Shown: positions 42,672 through 52,738 of the stretch, in pieces
Position numbering within the stretch: position 1 is the stretch's first letter
How the letters are laid out: every line of letters begins with the position of its first letter
Origin: Maribacter litopenaei
GTDB lineage: Bacteria > Bacteroidota > Bacteroidia > Flavobacteriales > Flavobacteriaceae
NCBI RefSeq assembly: GCF_025244665.1
Contig: NZ_CP104205.1
Location: 1,485,001 to 1,549,000 of the forward strand
Direction of reading: 5' to 3'
DNA: 64,000 bases
Notes under the pieces: generated by a model
Told to the model about the DNA's origin: nothing
Seen by the model: the letters and a program-made list of their open reading frames with translations, nothing else
The model's database searches: none
Program-made: the position numbers and the translations under genes

Positions 42672-43864
42672 ATGTTTAAAAAAATGGGTCGTAAATCCTA
42701 GTTGCGGCCGCATTCATTGGATCAGGGACGGTAACGGCCTGTACAATAGCAGGGGTTTCATTTGGATACGCCTTGTTGTGGGCCATGTTATTGTCGGTAA
42801 TGGCCACCATGGTATTACAGGAAATGTCCGCCGGATTGGGAATCATTACCCAAATGGGTTTGGCAGAGGTTATCAAACAGGAATTGCCCAATAAATATGT
42901 AAAAATGACTGTGGTGGGTGTTATCCTTTCAGCCATAGTCATAGGTAACGCAGCTTATGAGGCAGGAAATATTGGAGGAGGTGCATTGGGCCTAGAGGCA
43001 TTGTTTGGGTCGTCATTTACTGGTTACTTTCCTTTTCTAATTGGCTTTTTGGCATTTATATTGCTTTATATGGGAAACTATAAAGTGTTGGAGAAGGTCT
43101 TTATTTCGTTGGTACTACTCATGAGTTTATCCTTTATTATTACTGCCTTACTGACAAAGCCCAATGTAATACTTATTCTAAAAGGACTTTTTCTTCCCAA
43201 TGTTAACAATGATAATATATTGACGGTAATCGCTTTGGTTGGTACTACGGTAGTCCCGTACAATTTATTTTTACATGCCTCATTGGTTGGGGAAAAATGG
43301 AAATCAAAAGATGATTTAAAATATGCTAGGCGTGACACCTATCTTTCAATATTTTTAGGTGGCTTTGTCTCAATGAGTATTATCGTTGCGGCGGCCTCTG
43401 TAGATTTGATGAGGATTGATAATGTAATGGATATGGCCAAGGCTTTGGAACCACTGTATGGTACCAGTGCCCGATATTTCATGGGAATTGGCCTTTTTGC
43501 GGCGGGAGTAACTTCGGCAATTACGGCTCCTCCGGCGGCGGCTTATGTTGCGTCCAATTGTTTTGGATGGAAGGAGGGGCTTAAAGATGTCAGGTTCAGA
43601 ATTGTTTGGATGGTTATTTTAGGATTGGGTGTTTTCTTTCTATCCTTTAATATCAAACCGATTGAAGTAATCAAGTTTGCCCAAATAGCCAATGGAGTCC
43701 TTCTTCCCGTAATTGCCATTTTCCTACTTTGGATAGTCAATAGGAGTACCGTTATGGGTGCATATAGGAACACCACCATTCAGAATGTAATGGGAATTGC
43801 CATTGTTCTTTTAGCTGTATTCTTAGGGGTGAAGAGTATTTTAAAGGTTTTAGAATTAATATAA
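42672..43864 (+). CDS. NRAMP-superfamily carrier linked to 5-oxoprolinase, YcsG-like (one frameshift)
   Basis: 397 aa after repair, about eleven helices, LeuT-fold transporter of the NRAMP superfamily. The metal-binding residues of true Mn/Fe transporters are missing. Where helix 1 should have DPGN the protein reads FIGSGTVTA, and where helix 6 should have MPHN it reads GTTVVPYNLFLHASLVGEKW, so the Met and His ligands are gone. It overlaps the pxpA start (stop and ATG share bases), and YcsG of Bacillus, also an NRAMP relative, sits in the homologous ycsF-kip cluster. I infer transport of 5-oxoproline or another organic substrate, not metal. One base is lost near 42697; the start is the ATG at 42672. 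Confidence 0.75.
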
Positions 43865-44608
43865 TGGAGAAATATGCCATAGATATCAATTGCGATGTAG
43901 GGGAGGGTGTTGCAAACGAAGCCCAACTTTTCCCGTTTATTACAAGCTGTAACATTGCATGCGGAGGACATACGGGTAATAAGGTTACAATGAAAGAGAC
44001 TCTTCATTTGGCTAAGAAATATGATGTTCGTATTGGAGCTCATCCTTCATATCCCGATCGAGAAAATTTTGGAAGAAAATCACTTACGATGGATGCTAAG
44101 GAATTTTCCAAAAGTATTGTTTCACAAATAGGGTTATTGGAATCTATTTGTAAGGAGGAGAATGTTTCCTTAAAACATATCAAACCTCATGGGGCTTTAT
44201 ATAATGACCTAGCCAAGAGTGAGGAATTGGCTCGTTTGTTTTTGGATGCCATTCATGACTATAAAACTAAGTTGGTACTATTTGTACCTTTTGATTCGGT
44301 CATTAAAAGTCTCGGCTAAAAAAGAGGGTTTTCAAATAATGGTAGAGGCTTTTGCCGATAGAAACTATAATGAAGACCTGAGTCTTGTGTCCAGAGGATT
44401 GCCCAATGCCCTGATTACGGAACCGCAAAAGGTCTTGAATCATTTGGTGCTTATGGTCAAGGAGCATAAGGTCAAGACCATCACCAATACATACAAAAAC
44501 ATGGTAGCCGATACCTTTTGCATACATGGCGATACCCGGGAAGCTTTACAAATATTAATGTATATTACAATAGAATTATCAAAACACGACATAGCCTTAA
44601 AAAGATGA
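43864..44608 (+). CDS. pxpA: 5-oxoprolinase subunit A, LamB/YcsF family (one frameshift)
   Basis: ATP-dependent 5-oxoprolinase subunit that opens pyroglutamate to glutamate with PxpB and PxpC. The N-terminus MEKYAIDINCDVGEGVANEA and the motifs SCNIACGGHTGN, GAHPSYPDRENFGR and IKPHGALYNDLA are diagnostic, with the conserved His and Asp residues. The C-terminal half continues in another frame (LSLVSRGLPNALI, FCIHGDT). The switch lies near 44311, where TCCGGCTAA would restore the frame and TCTCGGCTAA is present. Repaired length is 247 aa. The start overlaps the end of the NRAMP-like gene, and its TGA overlaps the pxpB ATG. Confidence 0.92.
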
Positions 44609-45349
44609 GCCATCCCCCAATTTCCTTAAAACCATATGGAAGGCATGCCATATTAATTGAATGGCCCAATGAGGTAAGCGAAACAATTTTGGAAAGTATC
44701 TTGGACTTTGAGGACTTTCCGGTCAAGGATTGTTTAAAAGAAAAGGATTGGGAAACCATCTCAGCTTACAATTCCCTATTAGTCATACATCCAACCCTTG
44801 AAGTCGAATATGAAAATTTCAGTGCTAAAATAAAGGAATGGTACGAGCAATCTAAAGGGAGTATAGATAGACAGAAGGTGCTCCGGAAGCTCCCCGTATG
44901 CTATGACAAATCATTTGGAGTCGATTTGGAGGAGGTATCAAAATATTTGGGTAAGACCATAGATGAAGTCATTAAACTTCATACGGAAAGTATTTATACT
45001 GTTTATGGGATTGGTTTTGTTCCTGGTTTTATGTACTTGGGTGGCGTTCCCAAGGATTTGGAAATTCCCGAAAGGCAACTCCTAGGTTGAAAGTGGATAA
45101 AGGAGCTGTTGGTATTGCCGGAAAACAAACGGGTATTTATCCACAGGAATCCCCTGGGGGTTGGAATATTATCGGAAACTGTCCGGTTTCCCTTTTCGAC
45201 AGAAATAAAAAGGACCCTGTTTTGTAAATGTTGGGGATAAAATACAGTTTCATAAAGTGTCCTTGGGCGAATATGAACTGCACAAAATAGAAGCCGAGGT
45301 AGGAATTTATAAACCGAGAAAAAGTGATACTACATGCTTAAGGTTTTAA
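44605..45349 (+). CDS. pxpB: 5-oxoprolinase subunit B, KipI family (two, possibly three frameshifts)
   Basis: Second subunit of the PxpABC 5-oxoprolinase. The start ATG at 44605 overlaps the pxpA stop. Seen: LKPYGRHAILIEWPNEVSET (N-terminal strand), LPVCYDKSFGVDLEEVS and the cyclophilin-like core IGFVPGFMYLGGVP, then AVGIAGKQTGIYPQESPGGW and NIIGNCPVSLFD. Frames break near 45083 (an A lost) and 45222 (a T lost). As written the repaired gene ends at 45349 inside pxpC (248 aa). If the CCGAGA near 45311 is another misread CCGGA, it would end EKVILHA at 45341, a more usual overlap. Confidence 0.9.
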
Positions 45350-46173
45350 AGGCCGGATTTTTTACCAGCATTCAGGATTTGGGAAGGTTTCACCATAGGA
45401 AGAAGGGTGTCCCGGTTTCGGGTTGTATGGATCAACCTTCGGTTTATAAGGCAAACACCTTATTGGAAAACGATGTGCACAGTGCCGTTTTGGAAATTAC
45501 CATGACCGATTCAACGCTGGTATTTGAAAAGGATACTTTTATTGTAATAGCGGGTGCCATAATTTCGGTAACACTTAACAATGAACCCATTCAAAATTAT
45601 AAGGTGTACCAAGTGAAGGAAGGAGATATCTTGTCATACGGGAAGCTCAAAAAGGGAATTAGAACTTATTTAGCAGTTAAGGGTGGTTTTAAAACCGACG
45701 AAATTCTTGGCAGCCGATCATTTTATGTTCCCATAACGGATAGGAATAGAATCGAGGATGGTGATGAAGTTCCCTATGGGGAAAACAAGAGTTTTTCGCC
45801 AAAGATTTCCGAAATTAAAGTAGATAGCTTGTTGGACGAAACGGTATTGGAAGTGTACAAAGCCCCTGAATTTGATTTGCTGACCGATAGACAATTGGAA
45901 AACCTATTTTCAAAGGAATTTACGGTTTCCAAAGAAAACAATCGAATGGCATACCAGTTATCTGAAACCTTGGAAGGGCATCAGCATAGTATTTTGACCT
46001 CGGCCACTTTGCCCGGAACGATTCAATTGACACCTTCCGGAAAATTAATCATATTAATGAAGGATGGACAGACTACGGGAGGTTACCCTAGAATACTCCA
46101 ACTTTCGGATAGATCCATCTCTGTACTGGCCCAAAAGAGAGAAGGCAATACCATCTCATTTAAGTTTATTTGA
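45334..46173 (+). CDS. pxpC: 5-oxoprolinase subunit C, KipA / biotin-dependent carboxyltransferase family
   Basis: 279 aa, intact; third subunit of 5-oxoprolinase. The family start MLKVLKAGFFTSIQDLGRFH is followed by VPVSGCMDQPSVYKANTLL, AVLEITMTDSTLVF, KGIRTYLAVKGGFKT and the C-terminal LMKDGQTTGGYPRILQLS. It overlaps pxpB and closes the four-gene unit NRAMP-like carrier-pxpA-pxpB-pxpC. Together these would import or salvage pyroglutamate, a spontaneous product of glutamine and glutathione turnover, and return glutamate. The protein is somewhat shorter than many family members but shows no missing block. Confidence 0.92.
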   Translation: MLKVLKAGFFTSIQDLGRFHHRKKGVPVSGCMDQPSVYKANTLLENDVHSAVLEITMTDSTLVFEKDTFIVIAGAIISVTLNNEPIQNYKVYQVKEGDILSYGKLKKGIRTYLAVKGGFKTDEILGSRSFYVPITDRNRIEDGDEVPYGENKSFSPKISEIKVDSLLDETVLEVYKAPEFDLLTDRQLENLFSKEFTVSKENNRMAYQLSETLEGHQHSILTSATLPGTIQLTPSGKLIILMKDGQTTGGYPRILQLSDRSISVLAQKREGNTISFKFI

Positions 46174-46234
46174 TAATTTATCGAGATTCTTATCAATTTT
46201 TTGGTGGCATAATAATTTTACGTACTATTGTCTT

Positions 46235-46291
46235 ATGAATACGAATCATAGAACTGTCATTGAGGTCGTCATTATTTCCAACCGGGAATGA
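46235..46291 (+). CDS. Val/Ile-rich leader peptide of the ilv operon (18 aa)
   Basis: ATG 46235 to TGA 46291 encodes MNTNHRTVIEVVIISNRE. Six of 18 codons are Val or Ile, clustered at positions 8-14 (VIEVVII), and the stop lies 19 bases before a strong intrinsic terminator that precedes ilvD. This is the layout of classical ribosome-mediated attenuation: stalling on Val/Ile codons when these amino acids are scarce would prevent the terminator from forming. A competing antiterminator pairing could not be drawn by eye. The peptide is only 60 bases after pxpC, so its promoter must lie in 46174-46234. Confidence 0.72.
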   Translation: MNTNHRTVIEVVIISNRE

Positions 46292-46310
46292 TATAGATTT
46301 TCATTGACTT

Positions 46311-46349
46311 AAAAACCTGTATCAGAGCTATCCGATACAGGTTTTTTTT
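46311..46349 (+). terminator. Intrinsic terminator / attenuator upstream of ilvD
   Basis: A perfect ten-pair stem (AACCTGTATC / GATACAGGTT) with a ten-base loop and a run of eight T. It sits between the Val/Ile leader peptide and ilvD. It could also serve as the pxp operon terminator, but its distance from the leader stop fits an attenuator. Confidence 0.85.
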
Positions 46350-46493
46350 ATGTTTCCTTTCAAAATCTCAATGTATTGAATATGATATTAAAACAAAAAC
46401 TAAGTTATTGTAAATCAGTTGTTTGATGCATTTTTGACAACATTGAATTTGAACCTGAAATAAATGTTAAAAACTGAACGGATATTAAACTTA

Positions 46494-46501
46494 TATCTTT
46501 G
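46494..46501 (+). promoter_or_regulatory. Possible -7 promoter box (TATCTTTG) before ilvD
   Basis: TATCTTTG matches the Bacteroidota -7 consensus TAnnTTTG and lies 40 bases before the ilvD ATG. No good TTG-type -33 element is seen at the right distance. If real, it would give attenuation-independent transcription. Confidence 0.35.
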
Positions 46502-46541
46502 ATATAGGCCAATTTAAAATTGACTTTAGAAGACGAAAAAA

Positions 46542-48223
46542 ATGGAATTGAACAAGTACAGCAAAAGTGTAACCCAAGACCCAACTTTACCTGCGGCACA
46601 AGCTATGCTGCATGCCATAGGATTAACTGATGATGATTTAAAGAAACCCTTAGTAGGAATAGCCAGTACAGGTTACGAAGGCAACCCCTGTAACATGCAC
46701 TTGAATGATTTGGCTGTACATGTCAAGAAAGGTGCCGATAATGCCGGTTTGGTCGGTTTAATTTTTAATACCATTGGAGTAAGTGACGGAATTTCCAATG
46801 GAATCCGGGAATGCGTTTTTCGCTTCCCTCAAGGGATATTATTGCCGACTCCATGGAAACTGTGGTTGAGGCGATGAGTTATGATGGTCTCGGTCACCGT
46901 AGTTGGCTGTGATAAGAATATGCCAGGTGCCCTAATGGCGATGTTGCGTCTGAACAGACCTTCCATATTGGTTTATGGGGGTACCATTGCATCCGGTTGT
47001 CACAACGGTAAGAAGCTTGATATTATTTCCGCTTTTGAAGCATATGGGCAGAAAGTGGCCGGAAATATTGACGAGGAAGAGTATAAGGAGGTAATTCATA
47101 AAGCATGTCCTGGTGCTGGTGCCTGTGGAGGAATGTACACAGCGAATACGATGGCTTCTGCCATTGAAGCATTGGGAATGTCCTTACCATTTAACTCCTC
47201 CAACCCGGCTATAAGTGATGGAAACTTAAAGGAACAAGAGTCGGTTAGGGCTGGAGAAGCCTTACGACTGTTATTGGAGAAGGATATTAAACCATCTGAT
47301 ATTGTTACCAAAAAATCATTGGAGAACGCTTTTAGATTGGTTACGGTTTTGGGTGGATCTACCAATGCCGTGTTGCACTTTTTGGCAATTGCCAAGGCTG
47401 CCCAAATTGAATTTACTTTGGAAGATTTCAAGAAAATAAGTGATAATACACCCCTTTTGGCAAACTTGAAACCTAGTGGAAAGTATTCCATGGAAGACCT
47501 TCATGGTGTTGGTGGAATCCCGGGTGTATTAAAATATATGTTGGATAACAATATGCTGCATGGTGATTGTTTGACCGTGACTGGAAAGACGTTGGCGGAA
47601 AACCTAAAAGGTGTACGAAATTTGGTAGATGGACAGGATATCGTAAGCACATTGGATAAGCCTATTAAGGAAACTGGGCATATCAGGATTTTGTTCGGAA
47701 ACCTGGCTACAGAAGGTGCGGTTGCCAAGATTACGGGTAAAGAAGGTTTGTCCTTTAAAGGGACTGCCAATGTATTTGATAGTGAGACCGCTGTAAATGA
47801 GGGTATTAAGACTGGAAAGGTAAAAAAAGGTGATGTGGTGATTATTAGATATGAAGGCCCTAAAGGTGCTCCCGGTATGCCGGAAATGCTGAAACCTACC
47901 TCCTCTATCATGGGAGCAGGTCTAGGTAAGGATGTTGCCTTAATTACTGACGGACGTTTTTCAGGTGGGTCTCATGGTTTTGTTGTGGGGCATGTTTCAC
48001 CGGAGGCTCAGGTGGGCGGGAACATTGCCCTGGTTGAAAATGGGGATATCATTTCCATCGATGCGGTGAACAATACAATCGATATTGAAATTTCTAATGA
48101 AGAGTTGGAAGCGAGAAGATCAAAATGGGTAGCTCCGAATTAAAGGCCAAAAGAGGAATATTGTACAAATATGCCAAAAGTGTTTCATCCGCATCCAAAG
48201 GATGTGTAACGGATGAATTTTAA
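46542..48223 (+). CDS. ilvD: Dihydroxy-acid dehydratase (three frameshifts)
   Basis: Iron-sulfur dehydratase, the third common step of Val/Ile synthesis and first structural gene of the operon. Repaired length is 560 aa. Cluster cysteines and family motifs are seen: [67 protein letters not shown]. Frameshifts lie near 46812 (one G lost in CGGGGAATG), 46891 (GGTCCGGTC read as GGTCTCGGTC) and 48136 (TCCGGAATTA read as TCCGAATTA). The last restores the normal end [12 protein letters not shown] at 48223. The corrected length is a multiple of three. It is followed after 26 bases by ilvB. Confidence 0.95.
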
Positions 48224-48249
48224 AGCTTAGGTATTTTTAATTGTTTGAT

Positions 48250-49983
48250 ATGGAAACATTGAAAGAAAAAAAGACAGCACAAAAGACCAAGAAATCCATT
48301 AGAATTAGTGGAGCGGAAGCCATTATTCATTGTTTGTTGGCGGAAGGTGTCGATTTGATCTATGGCTATCCGGGCGGAGCCATTATGCCTGTCTATGATG
48401 AACTTTATAAATTTCAGGATAAGCTTACCCATATTTTGACACGACATGAACAGGGAGCCACACATGCTGCCCAAGGATATGCCAGGGTATCCGGTAGGGT
48501 AGGTGTTGCCATGGCTACATCAGGTCCAGGCGCTACGAATTTGGTAACGGGGCTTGCGGATGCACAAATAGATTCAACGCCCTTGGTTTGTATAACTGGT
48601 CAAGTGCCGAGACATTTATTGGGTTCAGATGCCTTTCAAGAAACCGATATTATTGGTATTTCAACCCCGGTCACCAAATGGAACTATCAGGTGACCAAAG
48701 CTTCGGAAATTCCTGAAATTATGGCAAAGGCATTCTATATTGCAAAATCGGGTCGTCCAGGTCCTGTTCTAGTTGATATTACTAAAAATGCGCAGTTCGA
48801 TGAACTGGATTTCACTTATACCAAATGCAATGGGGTCAGGAGTTATAAACCGGCACCAAAGCCGGATGCTGATGCCTTGAAACAGGCGGCCGATTTGATC
48901 AATAACGCAAAAAAGCCTTTGATTGTTTGGGGTCAAGGAGTCATTCTTGGTAAAGCGGAGGAAGAATTGAAAGAATTGGTTGAGAAAGCTGGAATTCCTG
49001 CAGCTTGGACCATTATGGGAGCATCCGCCTTGGATTCCGAACATCCTTTAAATGTTGGTATGGTAGGCATGCACGGTAATTATGGGCCAAACCTTTTGAC
49101 CAATGAATGCGATGTATTAATAGCTATTGGAATGCGCTTTGACGATCGAGTGACTGGTCGTTTGGAAGATTATGCAAAACAGGCCAAGGTAATCCATTTT
49201 GAGATCGACCCTGCAGAAGTCAATAAAAATGTCCATGCAGATGTGCCCGTTCTTGGAAACTCCAAGGAAACCTTGAGTTTGATTTTACCATTGATAAATC
49301 CAAATTCGCACAAGGAGTGGCTTCAGTTGTTTGCTGAAAAATACCAAATAGAATATGATACTGTCATCAAGAACGATATCTATCCAACCAAGGAAGGCTT
49401 GACCATGGGTGAGGTAATTGAGGAAATCAATCTTGCCTCGGATCAAAAAGCGGTTATTGTCACCGATGTTGGGCAGCACCGGATGATCGGTTGCCGATAT
49501 GCAAAGTTCAAGGAGTCTAAAAGTAATATAACGTCAGGAGGATTAGGAACTATGGGGTTTGCTTTGCCTGCGGCCATAGGTGCCAAAATGGGAGCAATGG
49601 ATAGGGAAGTGGTTGCTATTATTGGCGATGGTGGATATCAAATGACCATCCAAGAATTGGGGGTAATCTTTCAGCACAACGTACCAGTAAAGATTGTGGT
49701 CTTGAACAACGACCATTTGGGCATGGTACGCCAATGGCAGGAATTATTCTTCGACCGCCGTTACGCTTCTACGGTAATGACCAATCCGGATTTTGTGAAA
49801 ATCGCGGAGGGATATCATATAGAGGCAAAACGGGTAACCGAGAGAAAGGAATTAAAGAGCACGATACAGGAAATGATGGCTTCTAAGAATCCTTACTTTT
49901 TAGAAGTGAAGGTGGAGAAGGAGGATAATGTGTTCCCGATGATACCGTCAGGAGCTGCGGTATCCGAGATTAGATTGAAATAA
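48250..49983 (+). CDS. ilvB: Acetolactate synthase large subunit
   Basis: ThDP-dependent enzyme that condenses pyruvate with pyruvate or 2-oxobutyrate. 577 aa, intact from the ATG at 48250; an in-frame TTG at 48241 would add three residues. Seen: the N-terminal ThDP half (ISGAEAIIHCLLAEGVDLIY, GYPGGAIMPVYDEL, LTHILTRHEQGATHAAQGYA with the catalytic Glu), the FAD/central domain, and the C-terminal ThDP motif IIGDGGYQMTIQELGVI through VVLNNDHLGMVRQWQ. Feedback control would come from IlvN, which here is separated from ilvB by a methyltransferase gene. It is the second gene of the ilv operon. Confidence 0.96.
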   Translation: METLKEKKTAQKTKKSIRISGAEAIIHCLLAEGVDLIYGYPGGAIMPVYDELYKFQDKLTHILTRHEQGATHAAQGYARVSGRVGVAMATSGPGATNLVTGLADAQIDSTPLVCITGQVPRHLLGSDAFQETDIIGISTPVTKWNYQVTKASEIPEIMAKAFYIAKSGRPGPVLVDITKNAQFDELDFTYTKCNGVRSYKPAPKPDADALKQAADLINNAKKPLIVWGQGVILGKAEEELKELVEKAGIPAAWTIMGASALDSEHPLNVGMVGMHGNYGPNLLTNECDVLIAIGMRFDDRVTGRLEDYAKQAKVIHFEIDPAEVNKNVHADVPVLGNSKETLSLILPLINPNSHKEWLQLFAEKYQIEYDTVIKNDIYPTKEGLTMGEVIEEINLASDQKAVIVTDVGQHRMIGCRYAKFKESKSNITSGGLGTMGFALPAAIGAKMGAMDREVVAIIGDGGYQMTIQELGVIFQHNVPVKIVVLNNDHLGMVRQWQELFFDRRYASTVMTNPDFVKIAEGYHIEAKRVTERKELKSTIQEMMASKNPYFLEVKVEKEDNVFPMIPSGAAVSEIRLK

Positions 49984-49986
49984 TCA

Positions 49987-50568
49987 ATGGACGATTCCAA
50001 CGTACAGGATATTCCAAAAGTCTACAGGGCTATTCAGGATAAATCCAATGAAATTGGGTTTGCCATGCCCTCCGATGTATATGTAGGAACCCTTTTAAAA
50101 ACTTTGATTAGCTCAAAACCAAAGGGAAGATTCTTGGAACTAGGTACCGGTATTGGATTAAGTTTATCATGGATGATTGATGGATTGGATGCGGAATCTA
50201 AACTTATAACGTTGGACAATGATCCCGAATTAATTGAAATTGCGCATACTTTCTTTGGTAAGGATACTCGGGTTGATATTGTTTGTGATGATGGCGCCGA
50301 ATGGATTAAAAATTATGAAGGAGAGCATTTTGATTTGATTTTCGCCGATGCGTGGCCTGGAAAATATGGTCAACTGGAAGAAACCCTTAATCTATTAAAG
50401 GTTGGAGGTTTCTATGTAATCGATGATATGTTGGCCCAGCCAAACTGGCCGGAAGGGCATGACAAAAATGTGGAGGAATTGGTTGCACATTTGGAAAGCA
50501 GGGAAGATTTGAATTTGACAAAAATGAACTGGTCAACAGGTGTCGTATTGGCCGTAAAAACAAAATAG
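49987..50568 (+). CDS. Class I SAM-dependent methyltransferase inside the ilv operon
   Basis: 193 aa, intact. A Rossmann methyltransferase of the O-methyltransferase (COMT-like) group: FLELGTGIGLSLSWMIDGL is motif I, LITLDNDPELIEIA motif II, and LIFADAWPGKYGQLEETLNLL plus GGFYVIDDML are motifs IV-V. It begins three bases after the ilvB stop and precedes ilvN, so it is co-transcribed between the two acetolactate synthase subunits. It has no known role in branched-chain amino-acid synthesis. It may modify a small metabolite or be a passenger whose position is conserved only for expression. Confidence 0.85.
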   Translation: MDDSNVQDIPKVYRAIQDKSNEIGFAMPSDVYVGTLLKTLISSKPKGRFLELGTGIGLSLSWMIDGLDAESKLITLDNDPELIEIAHTFFGKDTRVDIVCDDGAEWIKNYEGEHFDLIFADAWPGKYGQLEETLNLLKVGGFYVIDDMLAQPNWPEGHDKNVEELVAHLESREDLNLTKMNWSTGVVLAVKTK

Positions 50569-50637
50569 TAAAGGAACTATAAGTCCATTAAAACAAGTAA
50601 CAGCCAAAATAGTTGGCTTTGAATTAAGGTTTACGTG

Positions 50638-51167
50638 ATGAAAAATGAATGGTTTACCATTTCGGTATATTCCGAAAATAATGTTGGATTGCTCAATAGG
50701 ATATCTCGGTATATTCTTAAAGAGACATATCAATATAGAGAGTTTGAACGTGTCCAAATCGGAAATCGACCATGTTTCCAAATTCACTATCGTGGTGAAT
50801 ACCACTGAGAAATGGGTTCACAATATCGTTGGGCAAATTGAAAAACAGATAGAGGTCATAAAGGCATTTTATCATACTGATGACGAAACAATTTATCAGG
50901 AATCGGCACTATTTAAAATTGCCTCCAATCTTTTATTCGACGAACGTCAAATCCAAAATATCATCAAGGAAAGTAATTCGCAGATCGTTACGGTTTCTAG
51001 AGAGTTTTTTGTTTTGGCAAAAAGCGGTAGAAGGTTCGAGATAGATGAGATGTACGAACAATTAAAGCCTTTTGGTATTATGCAATTTGTTAGGTCTCGG
51101 CCGAATTTCGGTAACTAAGGACGAAATGCAAATTACATCCCTATTGCGTGAGTTTCAGCACAATTAA
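50638..51167 (+). CDS. ilvN: Acetolactate synthase regulatory subunit (two frameshifts)
   Basis: Small subunit that activates IlvB and confers valine feedback inhibition. Repaired length is 175 aa from the ATG at 50638 (MKNEWFTISVYSENNVGLLN, an ACT domain). It continues as IFLKRHINIESLNVSKSEID and ends KDEMQITSLLREFQHN. The frame breaks near 50705 (ISGIFLK requires TCCGG; TCTCGG is present) and near 51097 (RSGRISVTK requires TCCGGCC; TCTCGGCC is present). Both repairs together give a length divisible by three. It is fourth in the operon, 64 bases before ilvC. Confidence 0.92.
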
Positions 51168-51231
51168 TACATTTGAAAACTAATTAAACTAATCCCTTCG
51201 GGAAAAATCACACTTAAAAACAATAAATAAA

Positions 51232-52707
51232 ATGTCAAACTACTTTAATACGCTGTCATTAAGAGACCAATTAACACAATTGGGAAAATGTAGATTTATG
51301 GATCCCACGGAATTCTCCGATGGCGTAACTGCGTTAAAAGGAAAGAAAATTGTAATCGTTGGTTGCGGTGCCCAAGGCTTGAACCAAGGCTTGAACATGA
51401 GAGATTCAGGGTTGGATATCGCCTATACCCTTAGGGATGCCGCCATTAAAGAAAAAAGACAGTCATATATAAATGCATCTGAAAATGGTTTTACTGTTGG
51501 AACCTACGAGGAATTGATTCCTAGTGCCGATTTAGTCATCAACCTTACACCGGACAAACAACATACCCAAGTAGTAGGAGCAGTAATGCCCCTAATGAAA
51601 AAAGGAGCCACTTTGTCATATTCACATGGATTTAATATTGTGGAGGAAGGAACCAAAATAAGGGAGGACCTTACCGTAATCATGGTAGCTCCTAAGAGTC
51701 CAGGTTCAGAGGTTAGAGAGGAGTACAAAAGAGGTTTCGGTGTTCCTACGTTGATAGCGGTACACCCTGAAAATGACCCAGAAGGAAAGGGATTGGAACA
51801 GGCCAAAGCGTATGCAGCCGCTACAGGAGGTCATAAGGCAGGGGTGTTGGAGTCTTCTTTTGTAGCGGAGGTAAAGTCAGATTTAATGGGAGAGCAGACC
51901 ATTCTTTGTGGTTTGTTACAGACAGGTTCCATCCTATGTTTTGATAAAATGATAGAGAAGGGCATCGAACCTGGATACGCTTCCAAATTGATTCAATACG
52001 GATGGGAAACCATTACGGAAGGGATGAAATATGGAGGAATTACCAATATGATGGATCGTTTATCCAACCCGGCAAAAATCAAGGCATTTGAACTTTCTGA
52101 GGAATTAAAGGACATCATGAGACCATTGTTTCAAAAACACATGGACGATATCATGACCGGGTACTTCTCTAAAACTATGATGGAGGATTGGGCCAATGAT
52201 GATAAGAATCTATTGACATGGAGAGCTGCAACTGGTGAAACAGCCTTTGAGAAGACGCCTGCGGGTAGCGATTCTATTTCCGAACAGGAATATTATGACA
52301 ATGGTGTATTGATGGTTGCCATGGTACGTGCCGGTGTGGAGTTGGCATTTGAATCTATGACTGAATCCGGAATTATCGGGGAGTCGGCATATTATGAATC
52401 ATTACACGAAACTCCATTGATTGCCAATACAATCGCTAGAAAGAAATTGTTTGAAATGAACCGTGTAATTTCCGATACTGCGGAATACGGTTGTTACTTA
52501 TTTGACCATGCCTGTAAACCTTTATTGGCCGACTTCATGAAAAAAGTAGATACCGATGTAATCGGGAAGCATTATGGTGAAGAAAGGGACAATGGTGTTG
52601 ACAATGCCAAGTTGATAGCTGTCAACAAAAAACTAAGGGAACATCCTGTTGAGGTAGTGGGCGCTAGACTTAGGGAGTCCATGACGGCTATGAAACCAAT
52701 CGTATAA
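51232..52707 (+). CDS. ilvC: Ketol-acid reductoisomerase, class II
   Basis: NADPH- and Mg-dependent isomeroreductase, second common step of Val/Ile synthesis. 491 aa, intact, matching the long class II form (E. coli type) that carries a duplicated C-terminal domain, not the 330-residue class I. Seen: the Rossmann loop [34 protein letters not shown], and the acidic metal-binding helices in both C-terminal halves ([19 protein letters not shown]). It follows ilvN by 64 bases and precedes ilvA by 31 bases. Confidence 0.96.
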   Translation: MSNYFNTLSLRDQLTQLGKCRFMDPTEFSDGVTALKGKKIVIVGCGAQGLNQGLNMRDSGLDIAYTLRDAAIKEKRQSYINASENGFTVGTYEELIPSADLVINLTPDKQHTQVVGAVMPLMKKGATLSYSHGFNIVEEGTKIREDLTVIMVAPKSPGSEVREEYKRGFGVPTLIAVHPENDPEGKGLEQAKAYAAATGGHKAGVLESSFVAEVKSDLMGEQTILCGLLQTGSILCFDKMIEKGIEPGYASKLIQYGWETITEGMKYGGITNMMDRLSNPAKIKAFELSEELKDIMRPLFQKHMDDIMTGYFSKTMMEDWANDDKNLLTWRAATGETAFEKTPAGSDSISEQEYYDNGVLMVAMVRAGVELAFESMTESGIIGESAYYESLHETPLIANTIARKKLFEMNRVISDTAEYGCYLFDHACKPLLADFMKKVDTDVIGKHYGEERDNGVDNAKLIAVNKKLREHPVEVVGARLRESMTAMKPIV

Positions 52708-52738
52708 TTTTTAATAACAAACCTTTACCGTACATCCT

